Shown here one piece after another: positions 54,300 through 64,000 of a stretch of DNA of 64,000 nt (position 1 is the first letter of the stretch; each line of letters opens with the position of its first letter). The notes under the pieces are model-generated. The model saw only the letters and a program-made list of their open reading frames with translations. It did not search any database and was not told the origin of the DNA. Source of the stretch: Macrotrachela quadricornifera. Its lineage: Eukaryota; Rotifera; Eurotatoria; Philodinida; Philodinidae. The position numbers and the translations under genes are program-made. Where the stretch lies: assembly GCA_022393335.1 (NCBI GenBank), contig JAJEKB010020302.1:95136-159135 (forward strand), read 5' to 3'.

Positions 54300-54907
54300 A
54301 GTGTAAGTCAATTACTCGATAATGGTGACAGCTAGTGACCTGCGGTTTTCATCAATCGAGAGAGAAGGTCGGAGCACGTCTTTCTCTCAAAAATAGTGTA
54401 TAAGACGAAATCCTTTTAAAAATAATTATAGTCGAAAAATATGTAAAAGAATCCATAAAAATGACCTGTCAGTTAGATGAATTTTGATTGTGTTGTTTGA
54501 TTTAAATGGAGACACTTGAGACCTGCAGTTCAAGATACAATACGCTTTCCTACTTTTTCTTACAGTTTCATTGGTATCTGAAGCTACTATGATAAAAAGT
54601 GCTAAAAACTTAGTAAAATTTCCTATTATTTGCTCAACATTAGAATGGAAAAGACGATCATTTGCATTGTGTCTTAAACGATAGATCTCAAGTGCCTCTA
54701 TTTAAATCAAACAACAAAATCAAAAGCTCATCTAAATGGAAGATCATTTTCATGGATTCTTCTACATGTTTTTCGACTATAATTACTTTCAAAAGAATTT
54801 CGTCTCGTACATTATTGGAGAAAAAGACGTGCTCCAGTCTTCTCTCTCGATTGATGGAAACCGCAGGTCGCTAACTGTTACCATTATCCAGTAATTGAAC
54901 TTACACT
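54300..54907. mobile_element. foldback MITE with about 245 bp arms
   Basis: The left arm (54300-54545) and right arm (54655-54907) are inverted copies. They share GTGTAAGT at the tips, ATAATGG, GACCTGCGGT, TCAATCGAGAGAGAAG and TTGTTTGATTTAAAT in mirrored order. A spacer of about 110 bp separates them. A fragment of the right end occurs at 48900-48965. Non-coding; superfamily not assigned. Confidence 0.7.
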
Positions 54908-55939
54908 CATCGTTCTTTAATTATGGCGCGGACATTAGGTTTGGTAATCGACGTACTACCGAAAAGCCACGATGAAGATCAAAAAAAACATCTTCAATTT
55001 TGGTTGTTGAAGAAACCTGGATAATGCTGTAAGAAATTTTTTTCAAAAATTGAGTCAACAAAAGAAAATTTTCAGGGTGAGGATGAGTGAATTGCTGGAT
55101 TGTCGAATAGTTGAATTTAAGTTTCGTGTTTGACACTACAGAAGGCTTTGCAAAGTTTCTGTTCATAAAATATCTTGTTATTTTTAAAGAAATCAAATAT
55201 TCTTTTGGTTTTTTCTCCGGTTATAATTTTTAATGTTTTAATCTAGATTTCTTATTTCAGACTCATTCAATATAACTGAGATTTTTCTGTTTGAAAATGC
55301 TTGTCAAGATTTAAAGCATCTCAGACACAGAGTCTTTTGATTTAAACTTTAATTTAAAATAGTTATTCTAGCTTTTTCGCTATGCTGTATATAAGTAAAT
55401 AACAATAAATAAAAGTAAAAATAATTAGCATAAAATAATATTGAAATTAAAATTCTTCAGAACTTGTTGTTACACACATAATTACTGATTGATTTATTCA
55501 TATATATACTTAGGACATTTCAAAAATAGTAGCAGTGACACATTTTTTACCTACAGAAAGCTCAAAAAAATTTTCTTTCTTATAAAAGGATAGCATCTTT
55601 TGCCCTATTATTCTATGTTGTTTGATCACTATTTTCGTTAACACCTAATTGGTTATTTCAGATCGTGATTAATGTACCACTTTTCAATTTCATTTTATCA
55701 TTTTGTCGTCGTTTAACAAGTTACATAAAAAAAAACAGTACATATCAGAGGCTGACGGGACACGGGATAGGCGGCATTGAATGCTACTCCCACTCATTTT
55801 TATTATTAGAATAAAAAAATTATCGTCCATGTCGTACGTGATAAAAGCATTTATTTTTTATCACGAGAGTAGAAGAATCGTTCTCAAGGCGATCGTCTAT
55901 TCTGTAAGGAGACATTGAAGTAGAAAAAGAACAAAATGG
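54908..55939. other. gene-poor stretch
   Basis: A hairpin GTGATAAAAG...TTTTTTATCAC lies near 55839-55863. CAGGGTGAGGATGAG near 55074 is a degenerate telomere-like word. No gene recognised. Confidence 0.4.
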
Positions 55940-56330
55940 ACGGTTAATATTAATTCAAATAAGGTGAATGCTGACGGAAAGATAAGACAATAGTCATTAT
56001 TTAACTCACCTGATATGACAGTGATTTGAATAATGATGAATGTATATAATTGTTTGTTCTGTTCCTTTTCATGACCTTCATTCATGTCAACGATTGTTAT
56101 TTTTGATTCGTATTCTGTCACAGATCCAACACTAAAGAAAGTTGATGGTTCTGGCTCCTCTCAAATTATTTTCTCATCATTCAGCATTGATCTTACCTCT
56201 CCTACTTCAACACTATGAATACCTGTTCGTACTTCAAATCATACGACTTGTTTTTGTGCACAAGTTGAAATGCCTCTGTTTGTTGGTAACTATAGTAAAT
56301 GAAAACATGCAAATCGTCTACTTTTAAAAA
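55940..56330 (-). pseudogene. possible two-exon fragment, unrecognised
   Basis: On the minus strand a protein-like stretch (SVTEYESKITIVDMNEGHEK then a hydrophobic YTFIIIQITVIS) ends at a good donor CAG|GTGAGT near 56007. It is preceded by an intron-like GTAAGA...CTTTAG and another open piece. One of the two frames has a stop. It could be part of a membrane protein gene, but evidence is thin. Confidence 0.25.
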
Positions 56331-56419
56331 AGATGTATGCGATACTAGCCGGAACGGGACTGAAAAAATTTCAGCGGGATGCAGGACGGAACGGGACGGG
56401 AGACGATCTCTGAAAAGAT

Positions 56420-57640
56420 CTCGGCGAACCTTGGTCCGACAGATTTTTGTAATATTTTATAGTTGCACTTTTTGTTTTCAAAATGAACAAAGTCCTGAGC
56501 GACCAAATTTCGACGTTGCAAAAACAGGACCTTCTTTTGCTAAGAGCAATGTTCATTTTTGCCAATGTTATCTTTTTATAGTTGCTCTTTGTAAATTGTA
56601 AGGCTTTTCATGTTGCATCTTCTAGTATATTTTGTTTTTCTAATAAACATGTCAAGTGATAAGAAGATGATATAGGAAAAATTGAATACGGTGTTTTCGA
56701 AAAGTAAAGATCCTGTTTTCACAATGTGGAAATTTGGTCGTCCAGAGTTTTCCTTCTTTTAAAAATAAAAGAGTGCAATTATAAAATAAGTAGCTCTTTA
56801 TAAATTATAGAGCTTTTCACACTGCATCTTGTAGTATATTTTGACTTTTTAATAGAACGTATTAAATGATGAGAAAATGGAATACAAAATGCTCTACCCG
56901 TTATGATCTGAAATAACCAACTGGGTGTTAACAAAAATAGTTTTTATGAAAATTCTATTACTATACTATTAGATGAATATTAATCAAATAACATAGAGAA
57001 ATAGAGCAAAAGACGCTCTATCGTTTTATAAGAAAATAGTAAAGACATAGAAAAAGCTGTAAAATGTAAAGGATTGCGCATAATGAATGGCCGCGTTTTG
57101 CACTTAATTCGCCCTATGAAAAAAACAAAATATACGAAAAGATGCAGCGTAAAAAGTTCTACAATTTACATAAGACCGCTTATTTTATAGTTGCACTTTT
57201 TGTTTTCAAAATGGACAAAATTTTGAGCGATCAAATGTTGACCGTGGGAAAATGATATATTTTTTTTAGTATTGTTTTTCCTTATTTTATCTTATTATCA
57301 CCTGATAATTTTTATTAAAAGAAATAAAATAAACCACAAGATGCAGCGTGAAAAGCTCTACAATTTACAAAGAACGATTATAAAACTATGAAATAAGAAA
57401 AAGCCGAATTCATCTTGTACCAAAAAAATATATCATTTTCGCACGGTCAAAATTTCATCGCTCAAAATTTTGTCGATTTTGAAAACAAAAAGTGCAACTA
57501 TAAAACAAACAGTCTTATGTAAATTGTAGAGCTTTTTACGCTGCATCTTTTGGTATATTTTATTTTTCCTAATAGGGCGAAGTAAGTAACGAAAAAATGA
57601 GATGCAAACTGCGGCTATTCATTATGCCTAATCCGTTACT
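56420..57640. mobile_element. cluster of foldback MITE copies related to 7980-8945
   Basis: Two inverted-repeat units stand side by side. One is centred near 56675 (arms about 56450-56650 and 56700-56870). The other is centred near 57340 (arms 57110-57270 and 57410-57620). Both share the words TTTATAGTTGCACTTTTTG, AGAGCTTTT and GCATCTT-GTATATTTT with the central part of 7980-8945. A GC-rich patch with GGAACGGGAC words abuts on the left (56350-56410). No coding capacity. Confidence 0.6.
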
Positions 57641-57864
57641 TTTTACAGGGTTTTGTATGCCTTTACTTTTTATCTTTTTTCAAATAGATCTAAAACAGTT
57701 TTGGGACCTAATCATACATGGTTTTGTAGAGAATTTCAAGCGCTGTCTTTTGATAAAAAAAAGGATGTTTCGATCATATGTAAAACAGAGGAGAAATATT
57801 AGAAATACAAACAGTCGAATTTATTCTGGGACACCCGTTAATTGGCCCTCAAAAAAACACTATC

Positions 57865-57975
57865 CCACCGAAGTAATTTTTAAAAGGTTACAAGCAGTAC
57901 ACCTAGATAGCCTTTAAAAAGTTATGAATATTACTCTAAGATAGTTCCAAAAAAGTTATAAATATTACTTCTTTC
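57865..57975 (+). repeat. 34 bp tandem repeat, isolated units
   Basis: Two to three units such as GATAGCCTTTAAAAAGTTAT then GAATATTACTCTAA match the blocks inside the foldback element at 25176-28180. Confidence 0.6.
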
Positions 57976-57979
57976 CAGT

Positions 57980-60230
57980 CTCATTTAATAAATTTAAACT
58001 GTATTTCTTTGACTGGTATTTATAAGTTGGAAACAAGTACAGAAAGATAATAACGTAATTAGATATTGGTCCAAATTCAAAAATAAATTATTGAGGTAGT
58101 GTTAATATTGAAGACAAACCCAAATCCAAATTCAAACTCAATATTCAAAAACAAACTCATCGAACCCAAACGGTGTTGGAGGATTAAGATCTTTCCCACT
58201 TCAAGGGTAAAAGTCATTTACTGTGACCTTTTCTGTACACAACTTTTGTGAAGTCCGATATAGTAAGAACGTTTTTTCGATTGCAAAAATCAATATTTGT
58301 TGACGACAAAATAGCAACATTAAAATTGTCAATTCAGCATTTGTTTTAGAGAAGCATGTTGTAGAAGGCAACACTTTTTTGAGCAGCATTAAATATACAA
58401 TAACAAAAAAGTGCATAATTCATTGGCATAGATGTTCAAATTTTCGAGTGAGGGGAAAAAAAATTTGTTTTTACTTTCTGTTCAGGCATCGATGGCAGCA
58501 GGATTCCAAATCAGTACTATAGATGCACAATCGAGATAAATATTATTCAATAATAGATGAAGGTAGCTTTCGAGAATGACAAAACAAATATATACTTCTT
58601 ATTTTATATGCAGCTACCGAAAGCGCCTAAGGTTTTAATTTTTATTGACTTCGAAAGATGAGCATGAATTTGAAAACATATTTCGTACGGGAAGTGGAGG
58701 CGAAAAGGAGCCATCTAATTAAAAAATTATTAGATAAACATAATTCGTGAAGCGAACGTTTAAAAAAAAAAATATCTCAAAATTAGATCTGTGAAAGCTC
58801 CTTTCTACAAAATTTTCTTTCGACAGTCTATATTCCAGTTGTTAAAAATCACTTCATATTTTGTACACTTCCAAAGCCAAATAGGTAATTCCTTCTCATC
58901 TCACTTTTGATGACTAAAGGAGAACACAACACTTGTAGCATCAAGTTAAATCTGTTCTTCGAGGGTATGTATAAAATACGCGAACACCCATGAACATCCC
59001 TGAAGGAGAAAGTCTAAATTTATGTATACCGATTTATGGAACTGAGTGTTTTATGCTTATGAACATCCACAAATACCACTGTTGAATCGTTTGTTAAAGA
59101 GAATTCTGATGCTTTGTACCTACGAACGTCCATGAACATAATATTAACTCCATCAAAAATCTACGAGCATCGCACAGTGCGCAACTTACGCATACCAAGC
59201 GGACATGTACCTTTCTTGCTTGAAAATCGGTTTTTATAGCTCAGAAGTAGTTATATATCACTTATAAAATCCTCCTTAACGAAATAAACCATTTTTTGAG
59301 AGAACAACTTTTTGCCAAGAAACATCTGTGAGAAATCCTAACCAAAGTTTTCGAAAGAGTTGTTTCGTTAGAAAACATTTTCTGCCGCACATCAATCAAC
59401 GTAGCTTTACACGCTGATTTCGAGTACCGCCTTAGTTTTTCGCTAAGATGCTATTTTAAGGGCAAAAAAAGAACATTAGGTCGGAACCATGGGCTTTTAG
59501 AGATCCATTTTCTAGTCTGCGAACACTGATGCGATATGGCATACATAGTCAACGATAAACTAACATGGAGGCATATAATGAATAAGAACTCGACCTGAAT
59601 CAGCCGAAAGCTGTTTGTAGCGTTCAAAAAATAAGAGATGATCTAGTTTTTTAAGCTTTTCGTTAAACCTCCTCACAGAATAGTAGCCCACTGAGCTTCT
59701 AATTTGTTTTGAAAATTATAAGTTTGGACATGGGCTTTTATTGCGATAAACTTTTTTCATACTGCAGCTAAGATTTAGTTGGCTTACACTCACAAAAGGT
59801 CTTAAAAATTTACAAAGCGAGATTATCAAGTTGTCTGACAACTTTCAGAATACCTATAATAGTTTCTTAGGAACTAAGAACTGATTACTAATTCTCTCTC
59901 GATTTGACATTATCAAATCGATAAAGTCGTACGCTATTTGCATGATGTTTTACATTGACATACTCATCTACTCTCAGCATTTTTTAATCTTGCTATAAAT
60001 ACGAAAAATCGCATTTAACATTATATATTGATTTTGGGCGTGTCGAGTTTTCAAGGGATGTAAAAGAAACTTCTATTAGACATATATCGATGTAGTTCTG
60101 CTAGACGACTTCATCACGATATCTATGCACAATTCAGATACGCAACGAGATATATTTTGATTGTCGCCACAGAAATATAAAATAACCTTGTGACTGCAGA
60201 ATAAAGGTCTTCCACTTCATAGAGATATGT
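57980..60230. other. gene-poor stretch
   Basis: No gene recognised on either strand. A diverged repeat with GAACATCCATGAACAT-like words lies at about 58975-59140. Confidence 0.4.
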
Positions 60231-60231
60231 A

Positions 60232-60767
60232 TACCCCTGTCCGGAAAGTCCGTGCAACTATATCAAAACATTGTGTTTAAGCCGTCTTACCTACAGAATT
60301 GTACAGAAAATATATCTTTATCACGGTTAACAGCTTTGTGCGTTATGACAAGGTCTATATATATTAAATATAATGTCCATCATTAGCAACCATACGTTGC
60401 CAACAATCTTGTAAAACACTTATACCATTAGAAAAAAACTTCGAATCAGGATTACTAAGGTAGTCTTCAACAGTTCTAATCACGTAGTCTATTGGGAATA
60501 TTCCTATACAATTTACGGTAAAATGTGGAAAAAACCAACAAAAGTTGTTGGAAATATCCAACATGTCATATGTGGATAGTTTCAACATTTCCGAATATTC
60601 TGAGACCTTCTATCTAAACAGTGATAAATACTAAACTTGGAAAAGCTTGTAATCAATCCAGAAAGCCGTTAATGATGGTAAAGATGCATTTTCCGTACGA
60701 TTCTGTAAGTGAAATGGCTCAAACGCACTATTTTAATATAGTTGCACGGACTTTCCGGACAAGGGTA
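60232..60767 (-). mobile_element. deleted mariner element with transposase tail
   Basis: The termini TACCCCTGTCCGGAAAGTCC and, inverted, TACCCTTGTCCGGAAAGTCC are each flanked by TA. Total 536 bp. Inside, the minus-strand ORF 60588-60364 ends VEDYLSNPDSKFFSNGISVL then WQRMVANDGHYI. This is the conserved C-terminus of mariner transposases (the FF-x-GI-L-RW-KC-x-GDY block). The DDD catalytic core is missing, so the copy is non-autonomous. Confidence 0.85.
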
Positions 60768-60842
60768 TAATTCAAATCTGATAAGTGTTATAACAACTGA
60801 TATTATATCATCTCATACTAGCTTGTTTTTAAATCTAATAAG

Positions 60843-63278
60843 TTGTCGCATAGAATTGTTTCAACTGAGAATTTGGAAATGGTTGAGGATGCGATAAGAA
60901 TATTTAGAAGTAATGCTGAAGTCGATGCGTATAATACAAAAATATTGGCCAGCTTTAATACCGAAGGTGCAATCGCTAATGCTTACGATTTTTGTGTTGG
61001 TGATGGACTTGCATCAATAAGAAAAAAATTTCTAAACAATGTAAAGAATTTAAAAACAATTGAAACTTACGGTTTACCACTTAAAATTGATTTGAAAGTG
61101 AGTGCTAAGTATATGATGACACTGAATATTGACACTGAAAATGGATTAGTAAATGGTGCCTGTGGAAAATTGATAGCGAATGATTATGAAAAACTTCAGA
61201 AAACAAATGAAACAGTACCACGTCGATTATGGATTAAATTTAGTGAGGCGAAGACTGGACGAAAACCTAGAGCTAACTTTCACAATGTAATGCGAAATAG
61301 AAATATTGATCCCAGTCTTACACCAATTGAACCGGTAGTACGACAAATAAATACAAGATCAACTGATTTCAAAGTAGAACGTAAACAGTTTCCTCTAGTT
61401 CCTTGTGAAGCCATGACTATATATAAAAGTCAAGGTGGTACTTATGAAAAAGTCGTTGTCAATCTAAAGAAAGGAATGACAAGATCTGAATTATACGTCT
61501 CTTGTAGTCATGCAACAACAGCAATTGGTTTATATTTAATTGGTGAGTTTGTTCCACCAAAACCACCTGAACCTAGTGATGCAGTCACGATGATGTTTGA
61601 AAATATGAGATCAGAGCGAATGCTGAAATTTTCACTTGAATTTCCTGAAGAATCTCAAAATGAACGATTTTTCGTAATGTTTCATAATGTACAATCATTG
61701 AATAAACATATTTTGGATATCAGATCTGATAAAACATTTTTATCTGCTTCCGTGATAAGCCTTGTTGAAACATGGACAAAACCTAGTGACGCTATGGAAA
61801 TTGAAGGTTTCAAAATAAGTCACAGACGTGATTGTATTGATGTACGAAAACCATTCGGACAAATTACGTATTTAAAAAATGATTTGAAGTATGAAAATAT
61901 CACTGAAAAATTTGAGTATTCAAGTAACAATCATATTGAATATTCTTCAATAAAAATTGATGATATTTGTATTATTTCTGTTTACAATTCACCGAATTCA
62001 TCATATGATGTCTTAAAGCGACATATGAATGAAGTTATAACTATTTCAAAAGGATTTTGTGAAGATATAATTGTTGTTGGTGATTTTAATAAAAATTTGA
62101 AAGTCAAAACCAATAACAAAGTTATTCAATATATGGAATCATTCGGACTTAGTTTGAATAATATACTAAATAGAGATTCAACTAATGCAAAAAGGCAAAT
62201 TGACTATTGCTTCACTAATGTGAAAGACTTAAAATCTGATTATTTTGAAAGTCTTACAAGTTTTCATAAACCAATATGGATGAGGAAACGTAAAGTTTTG
62301 ACTAAGCTTCATTTCGATCAAATCGAAGACATTCATACAAATATACCTTTGAATATCGAAGCTGTTATAATTGATGATCAATCTGATACGATGGAAGTCG
62401 ATGAGAAATTTGTTTTTGAACATCATGAAACAGTCGATAAAAATGAACAAATTGACTTAGATATGTCTTTCCATTTCGGAGACCTCAAAGTTAATGAGCC
62501 ATCTGATATGATGGAAATTGAAGAAAAAGCTTCTTCTGAAAACTATGAAATCATTGATTCAAACTCAAGGTAGATTCTCGATCACTTTCTTCTTCTGCTT
62601 GCTTTTAATAACACTATAGAGACTAATCAAATTTCAAGTCAAGCTCAAATAATCAATGATTTAATTGAAAAACCACCATTTATAACTATGAATAATAAAG
62701 ACCAATCCGTCCGATTAAAATCGAAAACAGAATATTCTATTCAAGCGTTCGATTCTGTTTATGCTAGAACTTGCACGACTGCAGATGGCAATTGTTTATA
62801 TAGTTCTCTTTCGATAGTAAATATTGGATCGGAAAAACTATAAGATTCGATGAGATTGTTGGCAGTTAATGCAATGATCAATAATAGGGACTATATCCAA
62901 ACACTTTGTAAAGTATTACAGTATTCATTTAACGAACAGTTGAAAAGAGCTGTTATGGATACGATATGAGGTGGAGAAGTTCAAATTCAAGCGCTTTCGT
63001 TAGCTCTATCTCATCCTATCTATTAACATATCCAATTTAACAACAATCCAGAAAATAGACATTATATTCCATTGAATATTAGTTTACAGGAATTAATCGA
63101 TCGATTTAATAATAGGACAGCAGGTGGTCATTTAAAATATATAGGATACAAATCCGATATGAATAAATTGAGATTTTATATTTATTACAACGGTACTCAT
63201 TATGATGCTCTTTTACGTTTTCGAGATAATCCTCAGCAATTTGTACCGCACTTTGATATAACTAACATGAGTTTATAA
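60843..63278 (+). pseudogene. Helitron-like helicase-endonuclease-OTU gene, 5' truncated
   Basis: One reading frame (same phase throughout) runs from about 60822 to the TAA after 63275, broken by TAG 62571, TAA 62841, TGA 62967 and TAA 63024. Part 1 (to about codon 235) is the end of a Pif1/Helitron helicase: IFRSNAEVDAYN, YMMTLNIDTENGLVNGACGK, AMTIYKSQGGTYEKVVVNL and YVSCSHATTAIGLYLIG are late helicase motifs. Part 2 (about codons 275-480) is an APE-type endonuclease: FHNVQSLNKHI, SLVETW, VVGDFNKNL, RQIDYCFTN and a terminal SFHKPIW. Part 3 (62755-63250) resembles an OTU cysteine protease: TADGNCLYSSLS and NGTHYDALLRF carry the expected Cys and His. Helicase plus endonuclease is typical of Helentron-type elements. 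The Rep domain and upstream helicase motifs are lost, next to the mariner at 60232-60767. Confidence 0.8.
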
Positions 63279-63393
63279 AAAGAGCCACAATTCAGCTAAA
63301 GTAAAGAAGTTCACACAAGTGAATAAAATTTTTGGAACTAACTCTTCGCCACGGCCTACGGGACAAAAAGAGGGCATCCGCAGGGCCTAAGGG

Positions 63394-63408
63394 GCAGTTC
63401 CTTACTGC
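63394..63408 (+). other. short GC hairpin, possible Helitron 3' end
   Basis: GCAGTTCCTTACTGC can form a 5 bp stem with a 5 base loop inside the only GC-rich patch after the helicase gene. Helitrons carry such a hairpin close to the 3' end. No CTRR end was identified with confidence. Confidence 0.3.
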
Positions 63409-63594
63409 GCTCAAGGATGAATTATGTTAAACAAATTGATTAAAACCAATCTGTCGTCAGATGTGCTTTTTGAAGTACACAGAACACTCGGATTTCAATC
63501 CGAAGTTTTCATATTTATTCGTATATGGACTCAATTTTACCAGAGAATCCTATTGTCGATTTTTGGCCTCGAAATTTTGCCTAAGTGAAGATTT

Positions 63595-63780
63595 TAGACA
63601 GACTAGCTTATACACAAAATTTCAGAAGTTTTCGGGCAAGCATCTCTGAGATAACGATTTTTCAAAGTTTACTAGCTTTTTCATAGACGCCGTGTAAAAT
63701 ATGCATATTTTGGAAAAGTCATATCTCAGAGAAGCTCGCTTGAAAACTTCTGAAATTTTGTGCATAAGCTAGTCTCTCTA
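63595..63780. repeat. inverted repeat, about 60 bp arms
   Basis: GACTAGCTTATACACAAAAT to ATCTCTGAGAT (about 63600-63652) is inverted at about 63720-63772 as ATCTCAGAGA to ATAAGCTAGTC. The spacer is about 65 bp. Probably a small MITE. Confidence 0.6.
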
Positions 63781-64000
63781 AGACCTTCACATACAATGAA
63801 AGGGTTTGTATTGATGATGGAGTTGATTGAGCATGTTCGGATCAAATTATCAGTCTCACTGAGAAACTGAGAAACTAACAGATTTAAAATATTACGTCCC
63901 TTCAGCGTACCTAGAGGAAGATATTTAAATTTTAAGATATGTGAAATTTAGGTATAAAAATGAATCAGGGAAGATTTTCTCCACTATTGTAAGGACAAAA

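Larger units (their letters stand above)
63279..64000. other. right end, no intact gene
   Basis: The stretch contains a GC-rich patch with a hairpin (63394-63408), an inverted repeat (63595-63780) and, at about 63848-63898, sequence shared with the TPR gene fragment end at 29400-29450. Confidence 0.45.

Noticed and set aside
63072..63278. 68-codon ORF as a separate small gene
   Set aside because: It is in phase with the upstream OTU-like sequence and carries its His motif, so it is part of the same broken gene.
1..64000. CRISPR arrays, riboswitches and bacterial operons
   Set aside because: None seen; short introns, initiator tRNA type and transposon content indicate a eukaryotic nuclear genome.

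Overview
The window looks like nuclear DNA of a bdelloid rotifer; this is inferred from gene content, as no species marker was available. It is AT-rich. Genes have short GT-AG introns, mostly 41-80 bp. Two genes pair an arginine ADP-ribosyltransferase-like domain with TPR repeats, a combination I associate with bdelloids. There is a eukaryotic initiator tRNA. DNA-transposon relics dominate the rest.

Layout. 1-15 kb is mostly relics: a broken coiled-coil gene (1.7-3.1 kb), a mariner-type non-autonomous element with long inverted repeats (7980-8945), a hAT-like transposase relic joined to a FLYWCH-like tail (9.85-10.5 kb), one intact two-exon methyltransferase (11601-12366), and two tRNA-derived SINE-like copies (about 9.2 and 15.2 kb). 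15.7-21.4 kb carries an intact ART-TPR gene whose last codons lie inside a large inverted repeat. That repeat is split by a hAT-like MITE. A DUF4062/NACHT-type pseudogene follows, cut by another MITE. 22.6-28.8 kb is a nest of mobile DNA: an LTR-like block with a MITE in it, a 3.0 kb foldback element (25176-28180) and a piggyBac-like MITE. 29.2-32.7 kb holds a secreted-protein gene and broken genes, including a DDE transposase.

35.4-53.2 kb is the gene-bearing core: a seven-blade Kelch propeller protein, a membrane-anchored M28 peptidase with one intron, a second and longer ART-TPR protein, a nine-exon coiled-coil gene whose exons are too short to stand out as ORFs, tRNA-iMet, an F-box protein, and a membrane-anchored methyltransferase-like protein. 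A decayed non-LTR reverse transcriptase lies between the peptidase and ART-TPR genes. 54-64 kb is again transposon-rich: several foldback MITEs, a mariner relic with a transposase tail, and a 5'-truncated Helitron-like gene. In that gene a Pif1-type helicase end, an APE-type endonuclease and an OTU protease-like domain lie in one reading frame broken by four stops.

There is no operon-like organisation and no obvious shared pathway. The intact genes appear to be separate units. The most unusual structures are the foldback element with inverted 34-bp repeat blocks around a 51-bp array, the helicase-endonuclease-OTU frame, and scattered telomere-like TGAGGG tracts.
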